Positions 1-5,705 are shown, numbered from the stretch's first letter. The stretch: DNA of 6,517 nucleotides from an uncultured Pseudomonadales bacterium (GCA_938082955.1 CALKDE010000262.1:1-6517), one strand, 5' to 3'. Numbers and translations: made by a program. Notes: a model not told the origin generated them from the letters alone.

Positions 1-402
1 AGTGCCTGGCTCGGTCATAGCGATGGCAGAGACGATCTCTCCGCTCGCCATTAGCGGCAACCACTTCCTCTTCTGCTCTTCACTGCCGTAAGAATTAATG
101 TAATGGGCAACAATGCCAGAATGCACGCCGTTTCCAAACCCAGTGACGTTGGCGTAGCTAAGCTCTTCGACCAATACCATCTCGTGCTTGAAGTTGCCGC
201 CTCCGCCGCCGTATTCTTCTGGTATTGATGCACAAAGTAGACCGGCCTTTCCAGCAATAAGCCAAGCATCCCTATCAACGAAGCCTTGCTTCTCCCACTT
301 GTCCATCTTCGGTACAAATTCTTTCTGCAAGAATTTAGCGACTGCGTCGCGCATAATATGCAACTCTTCATCCATCCAAGGGGAATTGTAGGAATCAATC
401 AT
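1..402 (-). CDS. Acyl-CoA dehydrogenase, N-terminal part (cut by window edge)
   Basis: The frame stays open from an ATG at 402 to the left edge and gives 134 residues of a protein that would normally be about 380-400. Acyl-CoA dehydrogenases use FAD to make the trans-2-enoyl-CoA in the first step of beta-oxidation. The N-terminal helical domain is visible, with the family signature IPEEYGG at residues 60-66. The visible part ends in AMTEPGT (128-134), the start of the FAD/substrate-binding AMTEPGTGSD motif typical of long-chain-type members. AGAGGA lies about seven bases before the ATG, just after the thiolase stop. Only 11 bases separate the two genes, so they are very probably translated from one message. 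Chain-length preference cannot be judged, because the catalytic Glu and the FAD C-terminal contacts lie outside the window. Confidence 0.93.
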   Translation of the reverse strand, partial: MIDSYNSPWMDEELHIMRDAVAKFLQKEFVPKMDKWEKQGFVDRDAWLIAGKAGLLCASIPEEYGGGGGNFKHEMVLVEELSYANVTGFGNGVHSGIVAHYINSYGSEEQKRKWLPLMASGEIVSAIAMTEPGT

Positions 403-413
403 GGCATTTCCTC

Positions 414-1601
414 TTAGGCTGTAACCGAATCCATACGTTCGATGATCATGGCGTTTGCAGTGCCGCCACCCTCGCAGATAGCAAGCAAACCATAGCGCTT
501 CTTCTGCCGCTCTAACTCATGTACTAACGTGGTCATGAGCTTCGCTCCAGTACCGCCTAGCGGATGCCCTAAAGCCTGTGCGCCTCCATTTACATTTAAC
601 TTGTCTAGGTCCGCTCCCACCGCCTTTGCCCACGCTAGAGGCACCGACCCGAACGCCTCATTGACCTCGTACAGATCGATATCATCGATAGTGAGCCCTG
701 CCTTTTGTAGTACTTTGTGTGTCGCTGGGATAGGGCCTTCCAGCATGATCACCGGATCTGAGCCAACTACCGCCAACGAGTGGATCTTCGCGCGCACCGG
801 TAGTTTGTATTTCGCTACCGCCATCTCATTTGCGATCATGACAGCTGCTGAACCATCACTAATCTGGCTCGCCGTACCGGCTGTTATCACTCCGCCTTCT
901 CGTAGGGTTTTTAAAGATTGCATGCCCTCTAAAGTTGCGCCGCCACGAATACCTTCATCGACTAGATGCACGTCAGCCGAACCATCTTCTAACTTAATAT
1001 TTAGCGGAACAACCTCTTCTTTGAAGTAGCCATTATCAGTAGCCGCTTTTGCACGCTGATGACTCAATAGTCCAAAGGCGTCGAGATCGGCACGAGTAAT
1101 CTCATACTTTTCCGCCAATAACTCTGCGCCATCAAACTGACTAAATTGAATCCCAGGATACTGAAGCTCCAAACGTTCACCCTTAGGAATGCCGCGGCCA
1201 TTCGGTAGGCCATCCCGTATATTGGAACCAATTTCTACTGTGCTCATCGCCTCTACGCCGCCGGAAATAATAACGTCCTGAGTGCCCGACATGACAGCCT
1301 GCGCACCAAACTGAATGGCCTGTAACGACGAGCCACATTGACGGTCTACCGTTGTTCCCGGCACAGCTAGATCGAGCTTGGACGACATAGATACATTGCG
1401 ACCTAGATTGCCCGCCTGTGAGCCGATCTGCACTACGACACCGAATATCACATCGTCCACAGCATCGGTAGGAATACCCGTTCTATCGACCAATTCATCA
1501 ACTACGATTGCGCCCAGATCCACAGGGTGGATAGCACTCAATCTACCTTTCTTCTTTCCTGTTGCAGTACGCACTGCTCCGACTATATATGCATCAGCCA
1601 T
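414..1601 (-). CDS. Thiolase (acetyl-CoA C-acyltransferase, FadA-like)
   Basis: This 395-residue protein has the full length of the thiolase family. It should cleave 3-ketoacyl-CoA with CoA, the last step of beta-oxidation. All catalytic blocks are present: nucleophile Cys89 in DRQCGSS, GGVEAMS at 114-120, NEAF at 314-317, catalytic His346 in ALGHPLGGTG, and the second catalytic Cys376 in AICEGGGTAN. The ATG at 1601 is chosen over an upstream TTG at 1619 because AGGGGG (1609-1614) sits seven bases before it and because MADAYIVGAVRT is a normal thiolase N-terminus. The gene follows the SDR by 65 bases and precedes the acyl-CoA dehydrogenase by 11. A biosynthetic acetoacetyl-CoA thiolase is possible, but the neighbours favour a degradative enzyme. 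Confidence 0.95.
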   Translation of the reverse strand: MADAYIVGAVRTATGKKKGRLSAIHPVDLGAIVVDELVDRTGIPTDAVDDVIFGVVVQIGSQAGNLGRNVSMSSKLDLAVPGTTVDRQCGSSLQAIQFGAQAVMSGTQDVIISGGVEAMSTVEIGSNIRDGLPNGRGIPKGERLELQYPGIQFSQFDGAELLAEKYEITRADLDAFGLLSHQRAKAATDNGYFKEEVVPLNIKLEDGSADVHLVDEGIRGGATLEGMQSLKTLREGGVITAGTASQISDGSAAVMIANEMAVAKYKLPVRAKIHSLAVVGSDPVIMLEGPIPATHKVLQKAGLTIDDIDLYEVNEAFGSVPLAWAKAVGADLDKLNVNGGAQALGHPLGGTGAKLMTTLVHELERQKKRYGLLAICEGGGTANAMIIERMDSVTA

Positions 1602-1605
1602 TTTT

Positions 1606-1619
1606 TTGCCCCCTGGCAA
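1606..1619 (-). promoter_or_regulatory. Small hairpin presenting the thiolase ribosome-binding site
   Basis: In mRNA sense the bases just before the thiolase ATG read TTGCC-AGGG-GGCAA, a five-pair stem with a four-base loop. The AGGGGG Shine-Dalgarno run lies in the loop and the adjoining stem bases. The structure is seen directly. Any role in tuning translation is inference, since such a short stem may be easily opened. Confidence 0.4.
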
Positions 1620-1627
1620 TTATTGAA

Positions 1628-1643
1628 TTAGTTAGATAACTAA
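1628..1643. promoter_or_regulatory. 16-bp palindrome between the SDR and thiolase genes
   Basis: TTAGTTA-GA-TAACTAA is a perfect 7-bp inverted repeat with a 2-bp centre, inside the 65-bp AT-rich spacer. A perfect TTGACA lies on the minus strand at 1670-1665, overlapping the SDR stop, so the palindrome would fall about where a -10/+1 region would be. However, no good -10 box is seen at the right distance. It may be a repressor site for an internal promoter or a weak RNA stem. It lacks a T-run, so it is not a convincing terminator. Confidence 0.4.
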
Positions 1644-1666
1644 AAATCTTATTTAAAAAGTAACTG

Positions 1667-2437
1667 TCAAAGTGCCGGCATACGAATGCCCGCATCTAGC
1701 CTAATTGTTTCACCATTAAGATATGAACAACTCACGATATGCGCCACCTGATCTGCAAACTCTTCAGGGTTACCAAGACGCTTTGGAAATTGAGTTATAG
1801 CTATGAGTGGGTCTCGTACCTCGTCTGGAGCTGATGCCAGCAATGGCGTCTCAAATACTCCTGGCGCGATCGTATTGACTCGAATGCCTCGCTTCGCTAG
1901 ATCTCGGGCAATCGGTAATGTCATCGACACGATGCCTCCCTTGGATGCCGCATAACCTGCCTGGCCAGTCTGACCATCGAACGCAGCGATGGAAGCCACA
2001 TTGATGATGACTCCACGCTCATTGTCTGCTGTCACCGGATCGTTAAGCTGCATCACTTCAGCGCACAGACGCAGCACATTGAAGGTGCCGATCAGGTTGA
2101 CTCTCACGATGTGCTCGAATTTTTGTAACGGCATCGGGCCATTCCTTCCAACGGTGCGCGCAGCTCCACCGATTCCTGCGGAGTTTACATTGATGTGTAC
2201 CGTGCCAAATTTTTCTTTAGTCATTTCGAGTGCCGCCGCTACCGACACTTCATCCGCAACATCACCTGCATGATAGATAGCGTTATCACCCAGTTCGGCG
2301 GCAGCCTTTTGTAACATCTCCTCGTTTAGGTCGAACAACATGACCTTCGCGCCTGCCGCAATAAAATTTCGTGCGGTGGCTAGGCCCAAGCCTGATGCTC
2401 CACCGGTGATAAATGCTGTTTTGTTTTGTAATTCCAT
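1667..2437 (-). CDS. Short-chain dehydrogenase, 3-hydroxyacyl-CoA dehydrogenase type 2 (HSD17B10)-like
   Basis: This 256-residue classical SDR is predicted to oxidise a 3-hydroxyacyl-CoA, or a related hydroxyl group, using NAD. The Rossmann glycine motif is TGGASGLG at 11-18, and Asp36 ending the second strand (LFD) predicts NAD rather than NADP. The NAG-type motif reads NSAG at 85-88. The catalytic residues are Asn114, Ser149, Tyr162 and Lys166 (YAASK), followed by IAPG at 190-193. The EFADQVAHIV and ETIRLDAGIRM stretches resemble HSD17B10-type enzymes. The ATG at 2437 gives the usual family length. An in-frame ATG at 2503 would add 22 residues that look unlike an SDR and would run through the promoter repeats. 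The RBS is weak. This is the promoter-proximal gene of the minus-strand operon. General SDR chemistry is certain, but the exact substrate is not. Confidence 0.92.
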   Translation of the reverse strand: MELQNKTAFITGGASGLGLATARNFIAAGAKVMLFDLNEEMLQKAAAELGDNAIYHAGDVADEVSVAAALEMTKEKFGTVHINVNSAGIGGAARTVGRNGPMPLQKFEHIVRVNLIGTFNVLRLCAEVMQLNDPVTADNERGVIINVASIAAFDGQTGQAGYAASKGGIVSMTLPIARDLAKRGIRVNTIAPGVFETPLLASAPDEVRDPLIAITQFPKRLGNPEEFADQVAHIVSCSYLNGETIRLDAGIRMPAL

Positions 2438-2633
2438 AGTGCTTAGCGCCGTGAGTTCGTAATTTTCTGTTAAATAGGGGATGCAAAAGGATAATGTATC
2501 CATTGCAAAAGTGAAACAGCTAATGAAACAGGGTTTACAGGCTAAGATTACGAGACTTTTCCCTCATTGGTTTTATTTCCGCTGCACAATCCCCTATGAT
2601 TCGGGTCCCTTGAATTTAATAACAGGAATTAGA
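2438..2633. promoter_or_regulatory. Divergent promoter/operator region between the SDR operon and the racemase
   Basis: This 196-bp region separates two head-to-head genes and must drive both. ATCCCCTAT occurs on the plus strand at 2589-2597 and on the minus strand at 2482-2474, each ending 36 bases before a start codon. On the plus side its last TAT begins TATGAT (2595-2600), a good -10 box. TTTATT 17 bases upstream is a poor -35. On the minus side it runs into TATTTA (2476-2471), with GATACA 18 bases upstream. Other structure includes GGATA-ATG-TATCC at 2489-2501, TGCAAAAG at 2482-2489 and again at 2504-2511 (22-bp period), and TGAAACAG at 2512-2519 and 2524-2531 (12-bp period). Weak -35 boxes suggest activator-dependent or repressor-controlled promoters. 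No regulator gene lies within the window. Confidence 0.65.
2489..2501. promoter_or_regulatory. Candidate operator GGATA-N3-TATCC flanked by TGCAAAAG direct repeats
   Basis: A perfect 5-bp inverted repeat with a 3-bp centre is bracketed by two copies of TGCAAAAG whose starts are 22 bp apart, about two helical turns. It sits upstream of the minus-strand -10 candidate, over the -35 area of the SDR operon. The arrangement resembles a site for a dimeric regulator, but no family can be assigned from it. Confidence 0.4.
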
Positions 2634-3761
2634 ATGGGACCGCTACAGGGATTAAAAGTACTGGAGATGGCTGGGATTGGCCCAGGGCCCTTCTGCGCCA
2701 TGATGTTGGCCGACATGGGTGCTGAGGTGGTTCGCATCGACAGACTGAACCAGAAAGGCACAGGGCACAGGGCGAACGTGCTAAATCGAGGGCGCCGCTC
2801 GATCGCACTAGACCTCAAAAATCCAGCCGCTGTTGAGACAGTACTGCGGCTGGTAGAAAACGCTGATGCGCTAATCGAGGGATTCAGGCCAGGGGTGATG
2901 GAGCGCCTGGGCCTAGGACCGGATGTCTGTCTCGCACGCAACCCAAAACTCATTTTCGGCCGCATGACTGGCTGGGGTCAATCTGGACCTTTAGCACAGA
3001 CTGCTGGACACGATATAAACTATATATCGATAGCAGGAGCGCTAGGCGCAATGGGCTATTCTGATAGACCCCCCGCCCCGCCACTCAATTTGGTAGGTGA
3101 CTTTGGCGGTGGTGCCATGTACTTACTAACGGGCATCCTGGCCGCACTACATGAAAGAACCAGCTCAGGGCTGGGGCAGATTATCGATGCCGCCATGACC
3201 GATGGCACTGCGAGTTTGTTAAGCCCCTTCTTCGGGTTAATGGCGATGAATATGTGGACTACCGACAGACAGGCCAATAAATTGGATGGCGGTGCTCACT
3301 ACTACGGTAGCTATGAATGCAGTGATGGCAAATATATTTCCATTGGCTCCATCGAACCACAGTTCTATGCTCTGCTTCTCGAGAAGTGTGAGATAAAAGA
3401 CAAGGAATTTCTGGCGCAGCAGGATCAGCATGCATGGCCACAATTAAAAGAGAAACTCGTGAAGCTGTTCCTGACAAAGACACGATCCGAATGGAGCGAT
3501 TTAATGGAAGGCACGGATGTCTGCTTCGCGCCAGTACTTGATCTCGGTGAAGCGCCAAGTCACCCACACAACGTTGCCAGAGATACCTATGTGGAATTCG
3601 ATGGTGTGACTCAGCCCGCACCGGCGCCAAGATTTAGCCGCACGCAGTCGCAGATTAAGTCTTCAGCGGCTATGGTCGGCGAGCATAGCGAGCAGATTTT
3701 GGCAGATTGGGGCTACAGTGAGAACGAAATTGAACAACTTCGCGCGGCAAAAGCCATCTAG
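2634..3761 (+). CDS. Alpha-methylacyl-CoA racemase (CaiB/BaiF, class III CoA-transferase fold)
   Basis: This 375-residue protein is predicted to interconvert (2R)- and (2S)-2-methylacyl-CoA so that acyl-CoA dehydrogenases, which need the S form, can act. The residues known as the catalytic set of the Mycobacterium tuberculosis racemase MCR are present at the same numbers: His126 (AGHD), Asp156 (VGDF) and Glu241 (SIEPQF). The N-terminal MGPLQGLKVLEMAGIGPGPF and the AHYYGSYECSDGKY block at 221-234 fit AMACR better than formyl-CoA or carnitine CoA-transferases. The start at 2634 has AGGA six bases upstream (2624-2627). A frame extension back to 2481 would add 51 unrelated residues and cross the promoter. 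It is divergent from the SDR operon. A CoA-transferase role on another acid is the main alternative. Confidence 0.92.
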   Translation: MGPLQGLKVLEMAGIGPGPFCAMMLADMGAEVVRIDRLNQKGTGHRANVLNRGRRSIALDLKNPAAVETVLRLVENADALIEGFRPGVMERLGLGPDVCLARNPKLIFGRMTGWGQSGPLAQTAGHDINYISIAGALGAMGYSDRPPAPPLNLVGDFGGGAMYLLTGILAALHERTSSGLGQIIDAAMTDGTASLLSPFFGLMAMNMWTTDRQANKLDGGAHYYGSYECSDGKYISIGSIEPQFYALLLEKCEIKDKEFLAQQDQHAWPQLKEKLVKLFLTKTRSEWSDLMEGTDVCFAPVLDLGEAPSHPHNVARDTYVEFDGVTQPAPAPRFSRTQSQIKSSAAMVGEHSEQILADWGYSENEIEQLRAAKAI

Positions 3762-3771
3762 AGAGAACGTA

Positions 3772-3789
3772 TAGATGGATAGATGGATA
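3772..3789. repeat. Short tandem repeat TAGATGGA, 2.25 copies
   Basis: TAGATGGA occurs twice head-to-tail with two further bases of a third copy, starting 10 bases after the racemase stop. It is short, and could be a slippage product with no function. Confidence 0.6.
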
Positions 3790-3809
3790 ATCAAAATCTA
3801 ACGATCTAA

Positions 3810-3868
3810 CTACGCCTCGCCTCAATGGTCGCCAGTGTTGCCCCGCTGGTGAACTAGGCGAGCAGTAG
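3810..3868. terminator. Long imperfect hairpin downstream of the racemase gene
   Basis: The arms pair as CTAC/GTAG (3810-3813 with 3865-3868), a 2x2 internal loop, then CTCGCCT/AGGCGAG (3816-3822 with 3856-3862). After an asymmetric loop, a 9-pair stem follows at 3829-3837 with 3844-3852 (two G-T wobbles) closed by a 6-base loop. It starts 48 bases after the racemase stop. There is no T-run after it, so a simple intrinsic terminator is unlikely. A 3'-end stabilising or Rho-associated stem is the modest inference. Confidence 0.35.
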
Positions 3869-3991
3869 ACAAATTCCGGGCCTACTTAGGCTTGTTATGG
3901 GGTATATGGCCGCTAACGACGGCACTTAAGGCTCTCACTGCAGGGCACTAACGCAGGCAAATTTTTAAGGCATAGTTTCTGATTTTTGCGA

Positions 3992-4002
3992 TCACCAGGT
4001 GA
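3992..4002. promoter_or_regulatory. 11-bp palindrome TCACCAGGTGA
   Basis: This is a perfect 5-bp inverted repeat around a single A, about 140 bases before the crotonase start. It is preceded by TTTTTGCGA and followed by AAAAG. It could be a regulator half-site pair, but no promoter is clearly placed next to it. Confidence 0.25.
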
Positions 4003-4140
4003 AAAAGAGATCTGCAATAAACGCTTCACGAAGGCGAAATACGCCTCACCAGAATGCAGCAAGAGCAAGAGACTCCTGCATAAGCCATAGCTTCGCTGTA
4101 TTATAGGCCACCACCCAATCGCTACTAGTTGGAACTCTCA

Positions 4141-5019
4141 ATGGCCTATAACGCAATTCTCTATCAGATCGAAAACACTATCCTAACCATCACGCTCAAT
4201 CGTCCCGAGCACATGAATGCCTTCACCGTTGAAATGGCGAACGAGCTGATCGACGCCGTGAATTGCGCCAGCGAAGACGATGAGGTTCGAGCCATCGTTG
4301 TCACTGGAGCTGGCAAAGCATTCTGTGCTGGCATGGACCTGGGCAGCCAGGGAAATGTATTTGGGCTGAATGAAGCTTTGCAGCCAAGTCTTCGTGATAT
4401 GCAAACTAAGCTGGATGATCCCGATATCATTGCCGGCGTCCGCGACACAGGCGGCCGGCTTACCCTCGCGATCTACGACTGCAAGAAACCGATCATTGCT
4501 GCTATCCACGGTGCAGCCGTGGGCATCGGGGCAACCATGACCTGCGCAATGGACATCCGTCTCGTTTCCGAGAATGCACGCGTAGGTTTCGTGTTCAACA
4601 AAATAGGCATTACACCGGAGGCCTGTTCCACCTGGTTCCTCCCTCGCATCGTCAGCATGGGCACGGCGTTAGAATGGGTTTATAGCGGCGACCTAATTCT
4701 AGCCGAAGAATTAAAGGCACGCGGCTTCGCCAATTCCATCGAACCAAAGGAATCACTATTGGAAAAAGCCTACGCACTGGCTAAGCGAATAGCACAACAC
4801 AGCCCCGTGTCTATCGCTCTAACGCGACAGATGATGTATCGTAATGCGGCTCAAGATCATCCGCTGGCGGCGCATCAAATAGACTCTTTAGCGATATTCT
4901 ATGCAAGCCAAGGAAGTGGCAGGGAAGGCGTAAAGGCTTTCTTGGAAAAGAGAGAGCCTGAGTATGTTGAAAAGGCATCCCAGGACATGCCACCTTTCTA
5001 TCCCTGGTGGGAAGACTGA
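4141..5019 (+). CDS. Crotonase-family protein (enoyl-CoA hydratase/isomerase superfamily), isomerase-like active site
   Basis: This 292-residue protein has the crotonase fold, which stabilises an acyl-CoA enolate in an oxyanion hole. AFCAGMDL at 60-67 and HGAAVGIG at 123-130 supply that hole. By hand alignment with rat mitochondrial enoyl-CoA hydratase, the two catalytic glutamates (144 and 164) fall at Thr132 and Phe152 here. Glu160 in ITPEACS instead matches the PEGCSS glutamate of peroxisomal delta3,delta2-enoyl-CoA isomerases. An insert at about residues 68-105 and a PFYPWWED tail make it longer than the usual 260. I recall many bacterial relatives with this layout labelled simply enoyl-CoA hydratase. 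The start is ATG 4141, with GGA seven bases upstream. The in-frame TTG at 4129 is less likely. Its role probably is double-bond isomerisation or hydration in the local beta-oxidation. Confidence 0.9.
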   Translation: MAYNAILYQIENTILTITLNRPEHMNAFTVEMANELIDAVNCASEDDEVRAIVVTGAGKAFCAGMDLGSQGNVFGLNEALQPSLRDMQTKLDDPDIIAGVRDTGGRLTLAIYDCKKPIIAAIHGAAVGIGATMTCAMDIRLVSENARVGFVFNKIGITPEACSTWFLPRIVSMGTALEWVYSGDLILAEELKARGFANSIEPKESLLEKAYALAKRIAQHSPVSIALTRQMMYRNAAQDHPLAAHQIDSLAIFYASQGSGREGVKAFLEKREPEYVEKASQDMPPFYPWWED

Positions 5020-5074
5020 GCAAGAGCAATAGATATCCATAGAAAATTCACTACAGGCCCAACGGGGATACCCA

Positions 5075-5479
5075 ATGCTTAAAAATTTCGAACTCCTTTG
5101 TTCCACCGGCGGCCGCGTGATTCTCGGACTCTACTTTTCCGGTCCCGGGGCGTTGCTAAAGATTACAAATATGGAGGGGACCTCTGCTTCCATGGCCGAA
5201 CAAGGCATGGTGTTTATCTCATTCTTCTTGATTTTGACCATTCTGATTCAACTATTTGGCGGCATCGCCGTGATTGTGGGCTATCAGGTGAAGCCAGTAG
5301 CATTTGTGCTAGCCGGATTGACTCTCGTTATTAATGTTGTAATGCATGACTTCTGGAATGTCCCCGACCAGACGCAGAACTTCGTTAAGAATATGGGCAT
5401 CTTCGCCGGCTTACTGGTATTAGCAGGCCTTGGCGCCGGTGGCTGGAGTCTCGACAGTAAGCTCGCTAAATCGAATTAA
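5075..5479 (+). CDS. DoxX-family small membrane protein
   Basis: This 134-residue protein has about four hydrophobic segments: roughly 13-30 (weaker), 46-70, 74-92 and 106-124. It shows DoxX-family traits: an N-terminal GRVILGLYF helix, a soluble patch (MEGTSASMAEQGM) before the second helix, and HDFW at 91-94 after the third. DoxX proteins are inner-membrane proteins whose function is mostly undefined. Some are linked to thiosulfate:quinone oxidoreductase or redox and sulfur metabolism. GGGGA (5064-5068) precedes the ATG by six bases. It starts 55 bases after the crotonase stop, so co-transcription is likely. No direct link to acyl-CoA chemistry can be shown. Confidence 0.85.
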   Translation: MLKNFELLCSTGGRVILGLYFSGPGALLKITNMEGTSASMAEQGMVFISFFLILTILIQLFGGIAVIVGYQVKPVAFVLAGLTLVINVVMHDFWNVPDQTQNFVKNMGIFAGLLVLAGLGAGGWSLDSKLAKSN

Positions 5480-5485
5480 TATCAA

Positions 5486-5512
5486 CAGCTTACCGGCAGC
5501 GCCGATAAGCTG
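5486..5512 (+). terminator. Hairpin just after doxX-like gene
   Basis: CAGCTTA (5486-5492) pairs with TAAGCTG (5506-5512). After a single C-A mismatch, CGGC pairs with GCCG around a 3-base AGC loop. The 27-nt stem begins seven bases after the DoxX stop and is followed by CGGCCGTGATTC rather than a T-run. It probably marks the transcript end or protects the 3' end, and a clear promoter follows downstream. Classical Rho-independent termination is not fully supported. Confidence 0.5.
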
Positions 5513-5626
5513 CGGCCGTGATTCTTGACAGCTTCCCGTGCGCCTGCGAAAGTAGCCTTGAATACACAGCAGTCGGCACCATCTTAGTGTGAGCGGTAAA
5601 AGCTACGGCTAATGAATTCAGCTGAT

Positions 5627-5654
5627 TTGACGATTCAATTCCGTGCAGTAAAAT
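5627..5654 (+). promoter_or_regulatory. Sigma70-type promoter for the ABM-domain gene
   Basis: TTGACG (5627-5632) and TAAAAT (5649-5654) are separated by 16 bases. Each matches the consensus at five of six positions. Transcription would start near 5661, leaving a leader of about 45 bases before the ATG at 5706. It is the best-matching promoter seen in the window. Confidence 0.6.
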
Positions 5655-5705
5655 CTTCAGCACAGCATTGTGTAAACGAAACTCTTAAACAGGATTAAGC
5701 ACATC

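Larger units (their letters stand above)
3762..4140. other. Gene-free stretch after the racemase gene
   Basis: These 379 bases have no ORF longer than about 10 codons that I would credit, and no recognisable RNA gene. They contain a short tandem repeat (3772-3789), a long imperfect hairpin (3810-3868), and a small stem GCCT-ACTT-AGGC (3880-3891). There is also an 11-bp palindrome (3992-4002), a stem AGGCG-AAATA-CGCCT (4032-4046), and ATGCAG/CTGCAT arms at 4054-4059 and 4076-4081. TATTAT at 4099-4104 could be a -10 box for the crotonase gene, but its -35 partner (CTGCAT) is poor. No clear intrinsic terminator with a T-run is visible, so either read-through or a Rho-type end is possible. Confidence 0.6.

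Noticed and set aside
51..398. Separate 115-residue minus-strand protein at the left edge
   Set aside because: It is an out-of-frame shadow, beginning at TTG, of the acyl-CoA dehydrogenase, whose own frame gives a clear family match.
529..1029. 166-residue plus-strand ORF opposite the thiolase gene
   Set aside because: It is antisense to a well-supported thiolase, has no recognisable domain, and has low-complexity Ser/Pro/Ala-rich content typical of shadow frames.
1628..1643. Intrinsic terminator between the SDR and thiolase genes
   Set aside because: The stem is AT-only apart from two G-C pairs, has a tiny loop, and is not followed by a T-run in the direction of transcription.
2438..2503. 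N-terminal 22-residue extension of the SDR
   Set aside because: It would make the protein longer than the roughly 256-residue family norm and include the promoter element at 2474-2482. The Rossmann strand begins normally from the ATG at 2437.
2481..2633. N-terminal 51-residue extension of the racemase
   Set aside because: The extension shows no family similarity and runs through the promoter repeats. The ATG at 2634 has an AGGA site, and from it the catalytic residues fall at MCR numbering.
3259..3630. Minus-strand ORFs of 68-123 residues inside the racemase gene
   Set aside because: They overlap conserved racemase sequence and have no domain features or ribosome-binding site of note.
3804..3870. 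Integron attC recombination site
   Set aside because: The left RYYYAAC-like box and folded arms fit loosely, but the right side reads AGTAGAC and lacks the essential GTT of GTTRRRY. No integrase or cassette arrangement is visible.
4058..5033. 15-base direct repeat (AGCAAGAGCAA core, 4058-4072 and 5019-5033) flanking the crotonase gene, as if from an insertion
   Set aside because: The match is 14 of 15. A near-match of this length is expected about once by chance in a window this size, and there are no terminal inverted repeats or mobile-element genes.
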